Assembly: GCA_965248635.1 (NCBI GenBank)
Contig: OZ252114.1
Span: 1-64,000, forward strand
DNA length: 64,000 nucleotides
Source of the DNA: CBDAPI01 sp965248635
Lineage (GTDB): Bacteria; Acidobacteriota; UBA6911; RPQK01; CBDAPI01
Direction of reading: 5' to 3'
Below, piece by piece: positions 16,750-24,397 of this stretch. A program made the position numbers and the translations under genes. Under the pieces are notes generated by a model. The model was not told the DNA's origin, made no database searches, and saw nothing but the letters and a program-made list of their open reading frames with translations. Every line of letters begins with the position of its first letter. Positions within the stretch are counted from its first letter, which is position 1.

Positions 16750-17645
16750 CTGGTCAATCACAGGTTGGGAAATCCTTGCTTTGGCTATACATCTCCGGGC
16801 TGATGGCGCAAGGCGGAAAGCTCTTCGACACCTTCGAGGTGAAACGGGCAAGTACCGTTCTCTATCTGGCCCTAGAAGACCCTGTATCCCGACTCCAGCA
16901 GCGAATACAGGGATTTCAGCGCGAAGTCGGAGAACTAGCGCATCCCAATGGCTTTCTCATTCGAGTGCCACAGAGCCCCTTTTCCCTAGCAGATGGAGGG
17001 GTCGAACGCCTGGAGAAGCTGATACGTCAAGAGGGGGCCGATGTGGTTGTGTTGGACACTTATCAGAGAGCGACCCCTGGATTACTTTCGTACGGGGAGG
17101 CAGAGCAGAGTGTAATCCTCCATGGCCTAGCCAATCTCACTCGTCGAGGTGTCACGCTCATTGTGATTGACCACACCCGCAAGTCGCAGCAGTCCAAGAC
17201 TCAACACAAGCTGACCATCGACGACATCAAGGGTACTGGCGGTAAGGCTCAGAACGCAGACGCGGTTATCTTGATGGAACGGAGGGGCAGGAATGGAATC
17301 AAGGTCACCTGCTTGTCCAAGGACAGTGTCGATAGAACTGCATTCGTCCTCAAAGTTGCTACTGAGGAAGGTGCCACGCCAGTCTTCTCGTACGTTGGCG
17401 ATTTAAAGGAGCTTGTCTCTGATTCCAAGGCGGTTGCTCGGGAGCGAGAGGTTTCTATTCTCAAAGCCATGAAGCCGGGACAAGAATACTCGAACGCACA
17501 ATTCTGCAAGGTTACTGAGGTGTCCCCATCGACTGTAAGGAAAACACTTCAGAAAATGGTCCAAGGGGGAAAAGTCGAACGAGTCGGTGGAGGTGCCCAA
17601 ACGCGATACCGATTAATCAATCAATCACAGCCTGACGAAGAGTGA
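16719..17645 (+). CDS. RepA-like AAA ATPase/helicase with C-terminal winged helix
   Basis: Residues 5-210 are a RecA-fold ATPase of the RepA/AAA_25 type: Walker A AGQSQVGKSLL, Walker B VVVLDTYQRA, and a VIDHTRKS motif, then IKGTGGKAQNADAVI. The C-terminal 70 residues form a winged helix (PGQEYSNAQFCKVTEVSPST). In plasmid and phage systems such proteins unwind DNA at the origin for the primase. The assigned TTG start has little upstream signal, and the domain fits in the -1 frame onto the primase end, so it may be the second half of one broken or frameshifted gene. Followed by a 250-bp repeat region that may be the origin. Confidence 0.8.
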   Translation: MVPKDRLVLVAGQSQVGKSLLWLYISGLMAQGGKLFDTFEVKRASTVLYLALEDPVSRLQQRIQGFQREVGELAHPNGFLIRVPQSPFSLADGGVERLEKLIRQEGADVVVLDTYQRATPGLLSYGEAEQSVILHGLANLTRRGVTLIVIDHTRKSQQSKTQHKLTIDDIKGTGGKAQNADAVILMERRGRNGIKVTCLSKDSVDRTAFVLKVATEEGATPVFSYVGDLKELVSDSKAVAREREVSILKAMKPGQEYSNAQFCKVTEVSPSTVRKTLQKMVQGGKVERVGGGAQTRYRLINQSQPDEE

Positions 17646-17898
17646 AGAAGAATGAGTGAGATACATAAGTACTTTATAATCAGTACTTTATATCAGTTAT
17701 CCAGCAATGAAGTAACGAAAATCTCCAAGGGAAAAGGGGGATTGCCCTTTTACAAGCACATCCCCCTGTGTCTATCAATCAATCGATTGAAAACCCTATG
17801 GGTGAGCGTTAGAGGCTGATTGATTGAACTCAGCCAGAATCCGGAGAGAGAAATGATGAAGACCAAGGACCCCGCTGACCTAGTTAAGAGGATTAAAT
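17646..17898. repeat. Origin-like cluster of direct and inverted repeats
   Basis: An AT-rich stretch between the RepA-like gene and the next gene. It has two copies of AGTACTTTATA 14 bases apart (17668-17678 and 17682-17692). TCAATCAATC at 17775-17784 pairs with GATTGATTGA at 17818-17827, and the same motif occurs at the end of the ATPase gene (17614-17626). Position and composition suggest a replication origin or control site of the element. This is inference from pattern only. Confidence 0.45.
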
Positions 17899-18225
17899 AT
17901 GCCAAGACCGAAAACAACTAGAATCCGCCTAAACGAAAAGCTTGTTATTGAAAGGTACGGAGACCTGATGATGAGCGCGTGTGAGCGGATTCTTAAAGAT
18001 GAGATCCCAATTGATGGTGGATATTGGGTTGAGAGCCTAATCGAGTTGCTCACCGCTCAGGACGCCAGGATTGATGAACTCTGCGGAGAACTTGAGAGCG
18101 AATTTCCTGAGCTACTTGAGAGACGGTTTCCAACGGACTCGGTCTTAGGCAACAAGCAGGGGACAAAGGAAACCCTTGGGCACTGGGCAGAAGAGAACAG
18201 TCGAGAAGGATGGCCAAGGGGTTGA
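17899..18225 (+). CDS. Hypothetical protein of the integrated element
   Basis: A 108-residue protein with AGAGGATTAA before its ATG. It begins with a basic patch (MPRPKTTRIRLNEKLV) and continues as charged helices, with an acidic middle (ELCGELESEFPELLERR). I do not recognise a family. It lies just upstream of the excisionase-like gene with a three-base gap and so is probably in the same transcript. Confidence 0.55.
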   Translation: MPRPKTTRIRLNEKLVIERYGDLMMSACERILKDEIPIDGGYWVESLIELLTAQDARIDELCGELESEFPELLERRFPTDSVLGNKQGTKETLGHWAEENSREGWPRG

Positions 18226-18228
18226 AAA

Positions 18229-18477
18229 ATGATCGGTAAACCCATCCTTCTAATGCAGATTCCGAGCCAGAGAGTCTTTGGCCCGAAGGCAGCGGCTCTG
18301 TACCTCGGTGTCCACGTGCAGACCCTCAAGAAGATGACCGATGAAGGCCAAATCGAGGCGGAATGGATGCGTAACCGGAAAGTCTACCTGTTGGAGGAGC
18401 TTGACCGTTACATCAAGTCCCTGTCCGACTATAATTGGTGTCACGGCGAAAAGCCGGGACTGGAAAGGAGGCAGTAA
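18229..18477 (+). CDS. MerR/excisionase-like helix-turn-helix protein
   Basis: An 82-residue protein with the layout of small DNA-binding excisionases: FGPKAAALYLGVHVQTLKKM forms the helix-turn-helix, followed by WMRNRKVYLLEELDRYI, the usual wing and closing helix of HTH_17 proteins. Its stop overlaps the integrase start by one base (TAATG). The likely job is control of integrase direction (excision) at the tRNA-Leu site. Confidence in the fold is good, in the role moderate. Confidence 0.75.
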   Translation: MIGKPILLMQIPSQRVFGPKAAALYLGVHVQTLKKMTDEGQIEAEWMRNRKVYLLEELDRYIKSLSDYNWCHGEKPGLERRQ

Positions 18478-19550
18478 TGCCAATAAACCAGTGGAAGGAT
18501 CGCCGCGGTCGGGTAAAGATCTACGTATCTAGACAATGGCCGGATGGGTCCCGGTTCCGGCGTGTCCAACCCAATATGACCGTGGCAAAGAAAACCCTGG
18601 CCCGAATCGAGGAAGCCATTGCGATGGGGACGTGGAGAGAACTGAGAGAGCAACTGGCGGTGGGGGGAACGACGGAAGGTGTCCAACCTACGATCGCCAG
18701 TTTCTCAGAGGTCTATCTTGAACACTGCGAGACTAGGAACACTCGGCCCGACTTCAAGGTGCAGGCCTTCTCCTCAATCAACCGAGTTGTGGGACACGCG
18801 AAACTGTCCGAAATGTCCGTGGCTCATGCTGATCATTTTGTCAAGGTTCGGTCTCAACAGGATGGAGTTGAACCCGCGACCGTGAACCGTGGTCTAGCCG
18901 TGTTGAAAAACATGCTGAACTTCGCTAAGCGCCGCGAGTACATCGATGTGAATCCATTGACCGGATACGAGATGCTTCCGGACCGTGAGAGAGCTTTACG
19001 AATCCTGACTGTAAACGAGTTCAGGGATCTGGTTCATCATGTCTCCGAGGCTGATCCAGTGATCGGTGTGTATGTGGCTGTCCTGGGAGAGGTTGGTCTG
19101 AGAAAAGAAGAAGGAATTCGACTTCAATGGAAGGACATCAGTTCGAGTGATGGCAAACTGACCGTCAGAAAGTCGAAGAACCACAGACCCCGGTATGTTC
19201 GTATCTCGGATTTCGCAATCGAGAAACTAGCTTCCCTTATCCGAGTAGTCGGTTGTCCTCAGGTGTTTGTGAATCCTCACACCCGCACGCCCTGGAAAGA
19301 TCCCCGTGGTCCCTTTTTTAAAGGCCGGAAGGCCGCGGGACTGACATGGGTGAAGGGTTTTCACGATCTCCGACATTTCCGGGCCACACAATGGCTCATG
19401 AACGGAGTCGATGTCCGGACGGTTCAAGAATGGCTGGGGCATCGAAGCATAGTGACGACGATGCGCTACGTTCACTACGTCCAGGAGCATGCCAGGGAGG
19501 CATTTGCAAGGGCTCAGGAACGGGAGCTTGGCAGACTAACTGGACGATAA
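18477..19550 (+). CDS. Tyrosine integrase
   Basis: A 357-residue site-specific recombinase. The ATG at 18477 follows AAAGGAGGCAGTA, much better than the upstream in-frame start. An N-terminal arm-binding segment (KDRRGRVKIYVSRQWPDGS) and SAM-like core-binding domain precede the catalytic domain. The catalytic residues are seen: Arg in EVGLRKEEGIRL, His-x-x-Arg in GFHDLRHFRA, His in WLGHRSIVTT and Tyr in MRYVHY. The gene ends 71 bases before the 3' end of tRNA-Leu, the expected arrangement for an element that integrates into that tRNA. Confidence 0.94.
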   Translation: MPINQWKDRRGRVKIYVSRQWPDGSRFRRVQPNMTVAKKTLARIEEAIAMGTWRELREQLAVGGTTEGVQPTIASFSEVYLEHCETRNTRPDFKVQAFSSINRVVGHAKLSEMSVAHADHFVKVRSQQDGVEPATVNRGLAVLKNMLNFAKRREYIDVNPLTGYEMLPDRERALRILTVNEFRDLVHHVSEADPVIGVYVAVLGEVGLRKEEGIRLQWKDISSSDGKLTVRKSKNHRPRYVRISDFAIEKLASLIRVVGCPQVFVNPHTRTPWKDPRGPFFKGRKAAGLTWVKGFHDLRHFRATQWLMNGVDVRTVQEWLGHRSIVTTMRYVHYVQEHAREAFARAQERELGRLTGR

Positions 19551-19621
19551 CTGGACGACAAGCAAGTGATTCTGAGATTCTGGATCAAGCCACACCGCTC
19601 TAACCCATTGAAAACAAATGG

Positions 19622-19705
19622 TGCGAAAGGGGGGACTCGAACCCCCACGCCCTTACGGGCACCAGAACCTAAATCTGGCGCGTCTGCCAATTCCGCCACT
19701 TTCGC
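19622..19705 (-). tRNA. tRNA-Leu (anticodon UAG)
   Basis: The minus strand folds as a class II tRNA of 84 nt: acceptor GCGAAAG/CTTTCGC, D-arm with GGAATTGGCAGACGCGC, anticodon loop TTTAGGT giving UAG, a long variable arm (TGCCCGTAAGGGCGT), and a T-arm GGGGGTTCGAGTCCCCC. CCA is not encoded. Its 3' end faces the integrase, so it is the likely attachment site; I found no second copy of the tRNA tail in the window. Confidence 0.95.
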
Positions 19706-19769
19706 ACCCGGTGGATCCCCATTGTAGAACGTTTCGTTCTGCCCTTGCCCGGTGCACCGAGCAGCCTAA

Positions 19770-19826
19770 CAGAACCCGAGCGTCAGCGAGGGCTGAGTGG
19801 TAGCCGCGGCCTCGCCCGCGGTTCTG
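19770..19826 (+). repeat. REP-like dispersed repeat, copy A
   Basis: One of four related intergenic copies (others at 38748-38806, 40832-40888, 52691-52750). The unit begins CAGAACCCGAGCG, contains CAGCGAGGGCTGAG and ends in CCGCGGCC...GCCCGCGGTTCTG, so the ends and the GC-rich core can each pair. It lies between tRNA-Leu and the Ada-type gene. Confidence 0.8.
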
Positions 19827-19834
19827 ATCGGGTG

Positions 19835-20905
19835 TCAGCCCTGGGTCTTGCCCGCGACGACCTTACTCTCGTGTTCCAGCAGGAAGCGTTTGCGCCACAC
19901 TCCTCCCCCGTAGCCCGAAATGGATCCGTCGCTGCGGATGACGCGATGGCAGGGAATCAGGATGGCGAGGCGGTTGTCTCCATTGGCGCTGCCGATGGCC
20001 CGCTGCGCTCCCGGCCGCCCGATGCCACGCGCCTCCTCCCCATAGGAGCGCGTCTCTCCATAGGGAATCCGGCGCAGGAACTCCCAGGCGGCGCGCTGAA
20101 ACTCGGATCCGGCAACGACCAGGGGGACCGAAAACTCCCGTAAATCTCCCTGGAAGTAGAGTTTGAGTTCTTCGTCGAGCTTTTCAAGATGCTCGTTCTG
20201 GCCGGGCAGCACGGCACAGTCCAGCTGCGTCTTGAGGCGCCGGATCTGTGTCTCCAGCATGCGCCGATCGGCGAACTCGAGCAGACAAAGACCCTCTTCT
20301 GTGGCGGCTGCCGCCATCGGTCCGAGGGGGGTCAGCAGGCGCGTCATCAGGGCGCTGTTCTTATGGAGGCTGCGTCCCGGTGTCTCCCCGAGGATACGGT
20401 CGAAAGCATCCCGGAAGCCACTCAGTGACTCGAATCCATGATCGTAGGCCACCATGATCTGATCGGCCCCGAGTCGAATCCGGCCCAGGGCGAGTCCCAG
20501 GCGGCGAGTCCTCTGGTAGGCCTGGAAGGTCATGCCGTAGTGTTTGCGGAACCAGCGGCGTACCCGACCTGGATCCATCGATCTCTCACGCAGATCCGAA
20601 TCGGTCCACTTTCTTGATGGGTCCTTCTCAACCGCATCGAGCAAACCCCCCAGCCAGTCGGGGGTCTTGCCACTCGGCTCCAGTGGTTTGCATCTTTGAC
20701 AGGGTCGGTAGCCGGCCAGAAGGGCCTCGCGAGAATCGGCAAAGAACTCGACATTCTCTCGGTAAGGCTTCCTGGCCGGGCAACTGGGGCGGCAGAAGAT
20801 GCCGGTGGTGCGGACGGCGGTGATGAAAATTCCGTCGTAGGAACTGTCCCGATCGACCAGGGCTGTGTACATTTCGTCAGGCGGCGGCAGGGTGTTCGTG
20901 ATCAT
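19835..20905 (-). CDS. ada: Ada-type methyl-DNA repair protein and regulator
   Basis: A 356-residue three-part protein. The N-terminal Ada zinc domain has the cysteines FCRPSCPARKP and CQRCKP, which take methyl groups from phosphotriesters. The middle is an AraC-type helix-turn-helix (RRLGLALGRIRLGADQIMVA, FESLSGFRDAF). The C-terminus is an O6-methylguanine transferase with the active-site IPCHRVIRSDGS. I start it at 20905 (MITNTLPPPDEM), where homology to the Ada domain begins; the open frame runs further upstream without a start signal. It would repair alkylated DNA and, once methylated, activate its regulon. Confidence 0.92.
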   Translation of the reverse strand: MITNTLPPPDEMYTALVDRDSSYDGIFITAVRTTGIFCRPSCPARKPYRENVEFFADSREALLAGYRPCQRCKPLEPSGKTPDWLGGLLDAVEKDPSRKWTDSDLRERSMDPGRVRRWFRKHYGMTFQAYQRTRRLGLALGRIRLGADQIMVAYDHGFESLSGFRDAFDRILGETPGRSLHKNSALMTRLLTPLGPMAAAATEEGLCLLEFADRRMLETQIRRLKTQLDCAVLPGQNEHLEKLDEELKLYFQGDLREFSVPLVVAGSEFQRAAWEFLRRIPYGETRSYGEEARGIGRPGAQRAIGSANGDNRLAILIPCHRVIRSDGSISGYGGGVWRKRFLLEHESKVVAGKTQG

Positions 20906-21064
20906 TGACTGCACTCTACTCCCCGGGCACCTTCTGTTTCTACCGAAAACTGAGCGCCGAATTCTTGTAGGCTGGAAGAGTCTTCTGAGTCTTCTCGATT
21001 GCTGCGATCCGACGATCGGTTGTACAATCTGTGGTTCCTCTGCCTTCGGGCAGCGGACAGTAGG

Positions 21065-21140
21065 GTGGGCGTAGCTCAGTTGGTAGAGCACAGGGTTGTG
21101 GTCCCTGTGGCCGCGGGTTCGAGCCCCGTCGCCCACCCCA
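21065..21140 (+). tRNA. tRNA-His (anticodon GUG)
   Basis: Clear cloverleaf: acceptor GTGGGCG/CGCCCAC, D-arm GCTCAGTTGGTAGAGC, anticodon arm CAGGG-TTGTGGT-CCCTG giving GUG, T-arm GCGGGTTCGAGCCCCGT, discriminator C and an encoded CCA at 21138-21140. The base before position 1 is G, as expected for the extra G(-1) of tRNA-His. Confidence 0.96.
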
Positions 21141-21147
21141 TCTCGGC

Positions 21148-21189
21148 GCGCCCGTAGCTCAGCTGGATAGAGCGCCGGACTTCGAATCC
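21148..21189 (+). pseudogene. 5' half of tRNA-Arg (anticodon UCG), truncated
   Basis: Seven bases after tRNA-His the sequence starts a standard tRNA: acceptor strand GCGCCCG, D-arm GCTCAGCTGGATAGAGC, anticodon stem-loop CCGGA-CTTCGAA-TCC. At 21190 it breaks off into unrelated sequence; no variable arm, T-arm or 3' acceptor strand follows. The break predates the nearby IS21-type element, because the IS target duplication (21194-21200) begins five bases later in already foreign sequence. Confidence 0.85.
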
Positions 21190-21463
21190 TTCCTAATACA
21201 TGCGTATTCCGGGCCAAACCGGCCACTGATTCCGATTGAAAGAGGCCACCTGTTCCGAGGCAAACCGGCCGGTGATTCCGGGGCAAAGTAGGCCACTTTG
21301 CCGGGTGTTTCCGGAATCGGTGGCCAGTTTCCGGAATGGGTGGCCGGTTTGCTCCGGAATGGGTGGCCAGGTTAGCGGAAAGTTTGTGCCCTCAGGAGTT
21401 TGCGACGCTGGGCAACGAGGGCTATCGTTGCTCCTTTTCACTTAAAGAGGAAGAGGAGAACAG

Positions 21464-23023
21464 ATGGCCAATCGGAGGTTGCCTATGCGCAAGATCAAGG
21501 AGATTCTCAGACTACATTTTCAGGCCCGCTTATCCGCTCGCCAGATCGCTCGAAGCTGCTCGGTGTCCCGGGCTACCGTGGGCGATTACCTGAGCCGGAC
21601 CCGGGCCCCCCAGCTCGACTGGCAACAGGTGGCCCAGATGAGCGAGGCCGAGCTGGAAGGACAGCTTTTTCCTCCTCCGGCTCCTCGGGGCCGCCACCGC
21701 CCTCCACCCGACTTCGCCTACGTGCACCAAGAGCTGCGGGGAAAGTCGGTCACACTGCAGTTGCTCTGGCAGGAGTACAAGCAGGTTCATCCGGACGGCT
21801 ACCAGTACTCGCAGTTCTGTGATCTGTACAACCGCTGGAGAGGAAAGCTCGACGTGGTGCTGCGGCAAAACCACCGGGCCGGCGAGAAGATGTTCGTCGA
21901 CTACGCCGGCCAGACGGTCGAGCTTGCCGATCCCAAGACCGGTGAGATGCGTCAAGCCAACATCTTCGTGGCCGTGCTGGGAGCCAGCAACTACACTTAC
22001 GCCAAGGCCACGGAAAGTCAGAATCTTGAGTCCTGGATCGGCGCTCATGTGCGGGCCGTGGAGTTTTTCGGTGGCACAACCCGGGTGGTGATTCCCGACA
22101 ACACCCGCACGGCTGTCTCTCAGGCTTGCTTTTACGAGCCACAGATCAACCCCAGCTACGCCGAGTGGGCGGCCCATTACTCAGTGGCCGTCATCCCGGA
22201 CCGGGTGCGGGCTCCTCGGGACAAGGGGAAGGTCGAATCGGCCGTTTTGATCGTGGAGCGCTGGATCCTGGCAGCTTTGCGCAAGCGGCGCTTCTTCAGC
22301 CTGGGTGAACTCAATGAAGCCATTCACGAACTGCTTGGGGAACTCAACCGCCGGCCTTTCCGAAAACTCGAAGGCAATCGCCTCGAGCTCTATCGGCGGT
22401 TGGATCAGCCCGCCCTCAGACCCTTACCCAGGATCCGTTATCAGCTGGCTCGCTGGAAAAAAGCCCGCGTGAACATCGACTACCACGTCGAGTTCGAGGG
22501 CCATTACTACAGCGTCCCCTATGCTCTGGTCCGCCAGCAGGTCGAGATCCGTTACACGGAACACATCGTGGAGATCCTGCACCGGGGCCAGCGCGTGGCC
22601 TCGCATCGTCGCAACCGCGTGTCAGGAGCCGCCTCTACCTGCTCCGAGCACCGTCCACAGTGTCACCGCCGTTATCTGGAGTGGTCTCCTTCGCGGCTGA
22701 TCTCCTGGGCTGCCAAGATCGGACCCCACTGTGGTGATCTGGTCGAGAAGATGCTCGCCTCTCGCCGCTATCCGGAACAGGCCTACCGCAGCTGCCTGGG
22801 ACTGTTGCGGCTGGGAAAGACCTTCGGCGAGGATCGCCTGGAGGCCGCCTGCCGGCGGGCCCTGGCCTTCTCCACCTTCTCCTACCAGAGCGTCAAGTCC
22901 ATTCTCAAGGCGGGCCTGGACTCCCAGCCATTACCCGAAACCCAACCACCACAACCGGCTCTGGAGCACTCGAACCTGCGCGGAGCCGACTACTTCACTC
23001 CGGAGGACAATCATGCTCATTAA
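21464..23023 (+). CDS. istA: IS21 transposase IstA (element B)
   Basis: A 519-residue transposase with an N-terminal helix-turn-helix (LSARQIARSCSVSRATVGDY), a DDE rve domain (KMFVDYAGQTVEL, VVIPDNTRTAV, and KGKVESAVLIVERW) and the C-terminal Mu-like region (FEGHYYSVPYALVRQQVEIR). AAGAGGAAGAGGAGAACAG lies before the start. Intact. It overlaps istB by 11 bases. Confidence 0.95.
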   Translation: MANRRLPMRKIKEILRLHFQARLSARQIARSCSVSRATVGDYLSRTRAPQLDWQQVAQMSEAELEGQLFPPPAPRGRHRPPPDFAYVHQELRGKSVTLQLLWQEYKQVHPDGYQYSQFCDLYNRWRGKLDVVLRQNHRAGEKMFVDYAGQTVELADPKTGEMRQANIFVAVLGASNYTYAKATESQNLESWIGAHVRAVEFFGGTTRVVIPDNTRTAVSQACFYEPQINPSYAEWAAHYSVAVIPDRVRAPRDKGKVESAVLIVERWILAALRKRRFFSLGELNEAIHELLGELNRRPFRKLEGNRLELYRRLDQPALRPLPRIRYQLARWKKARVNIDYHVEFEGHYYSVPYALVRQQVEIRYTEHIVEILHRGQRVASHRRNRVSGAASTCSEHRPQCHRRYLEWSPSRLISWAAKIGPHCGDLVEKMLASRRYPEQAYRSCLGLLRLGKTFGEDRLEAACRRALAFSTFSYQSVKSILKAGLDSQPLPETQPPQPALEHSNLRGADYFTPEDNHAH

Positions 23024-23756
23024 CCAGACCCTGGAGAAGCTGCATTCCATGCGCCTGACCGGCCTGGCCGAGGCTCTCACCCAGCAACTTGAAGACCCTG
23101 ACTCCTCCGTTCTCAGCTTCGAGGAACGCATCGGCTGGCTGATCGATCGACACTGGATCTGGAGAGAGAACCAGGCCCTGGCCCGGCGCCTGAAAAACGC
23201 CCATCTCAAGGACAGCCAGGCTTGCCTCGAGGATATCGACTACCGTCCTGCCAGAGGACTGGATCGATCTCTCGTCCGTTCCCTGGCCACCTGCGACTGG
23301 ATCACCAGACATCAGAATCTCATCCTGCTTGGCCCCTGCGGTGTGGGCAAGACCTTTCTGGCCTGTGCCTTCGCCCAGCAGGCTATCCGCCAGGGCCACA
23401 CGGCCTTCTATACCCGCCAGCCTGTACTCTTTCGCGAACTCTCCATAGCTCGCGCCGACGGGACTCTGCACAAACGCCTGGCAAAACTGGCCCGTGTCGA
23501 TATCCTCATCGTCGATGACTTCGCCATGACGGCCTTGGCTGAGAGCGAACGTCGTGACTTCCTCGAGATCTGCGAGGATCGTTACAACACTCGCTCCACC
23601 ATCTTGACCAGCCAGATCCCCATTGCCGATTGGCACCAACAGATCGGTGATCCGACTCTAGCCGACAGCAGCTTAGACCGGCTCGTGCACAACGCCCATC
23701 GCCTGGAACTCGCAGGAGGTTCCATGCGAAAGCGTCTGGCGGCTTCTCAGGACTAA
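23013..23756 (+). CDS. istB: IS21 helper ATPase IstB (element B)
   Basis: A 247-residue AAA+ protein starting at the ATG at 23013, preceded by GGAGGAC. It has Walker A LLGPCGVGKTFLACAF, Walker B DILIVDDFAMTAL, and the motif TSQIPIADWHQQIGDPTLAD. It is the partner of the IstA encoded upstream. Confidence 0.95.
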   Translation: MLINQTLEKLHSMRLTGLAEALTQQLEDPDSSVLSFEERIGWLIDRHWIWRENQALARRLKNAHLKDSQACLEDIDYRPARGLDRSLVRSLATCDWITRHQNLILLGPCGVGKTFLACAFAQQAIRQGHTAFYTRQPVLFRELSIARADGTLHKRLAKLARVDILIVDDFAMTALAESERRDFLEICEDRYNTRSTILTSQIPIADWHQQIGDPTLADSSLDRLVHNAHRLELAGGSMRKRLAASQD

Positions 23757-24079
23757 AGGCAAAAAGGCTATGGAAACTGCCGCCCTGTGCAAACCCATTC
23801 AGCGCTTTGCAGATCTGCTCAGGATTCCCGGCACGTGGGTTCTCACAGGGCTTGGAAAACTCCTCGCTGCGCTCGGCAGTTTCCCACACTTCCCACAGCC
23901 TCTACAACTGCTTCACACACATCTTTATTGGAGGTTTCTAGAGTGCCAATCGATCGAAGTTACATTGACTCAAAACGGCCACCTGACTCATCATGAAATC
24001 CCCAGCGTCGCTTCGCTCCGACCGGGTGGCCACTTTCCCCGGATTGGGTGGCCGGTTTCCCCGGAATACGCATAATACA

Positions 24080-24397
24080 AGCCACTCGGCTACCAAAGAA
24101 TAACATTACAAAGGTTTTACCGGGTTCTTCGCCGAACCTGAAAGGTCATTGATTCCCATTGATTGACGTTCTGACCAGGCAACAAATAGGCAACAGGTTT
24201 TCGACCCCAGGAAGGAATATAGGCATGAAACGTTTCGAGCGGCGACTCGACAGGTGAAGAGCTCACGTAACGCCACCGGGAGGAAAAACTTGCCCAGCCG
24301 ACTTGACCAGCAGCCCGCATGGAGAGCCGGTGTTTTTCTCCTAGTGGCGACCCCATCACCCAAAACCAAGATGTAAGAACCAAAAGGAGTAAAAAAA
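24080..24397. other. Left part of the prophage-like island, no gene seen
   Basis: Between element B and the next gene I see no coding region. The stretch contains two GGCAACA motifs near 24176-24195. An AAGGAG site at 24383 serves the gene at 24398. If the tRNA-Arg was cut by integration, an integrase gene would be expected near this end; none is present. Confidence 0.35.

Larger units (their letters stand above)
21201..24072 (+). mobile_element. IS21-family element B
   Basis: The ends are inverted: TGCGTATTCCGGG at 21201 and its complement ending at 24072, with further internal copies of GGCCAC/GTGGCC-type repeats at both ends. A 7-bp target duplication TAATACA flanks it (21194-21200 and 24073-24079). 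It is a different member of the family from element A, with end repeats of different sequence. Both genes are intact. Confidence 0.94.

Noticed and set aside
17660..17700. CRISPR-like short repeats
   Set aside because: Only two copies of an 11-bp unit with no spacer regularity and no cas genes anywhere in the window.
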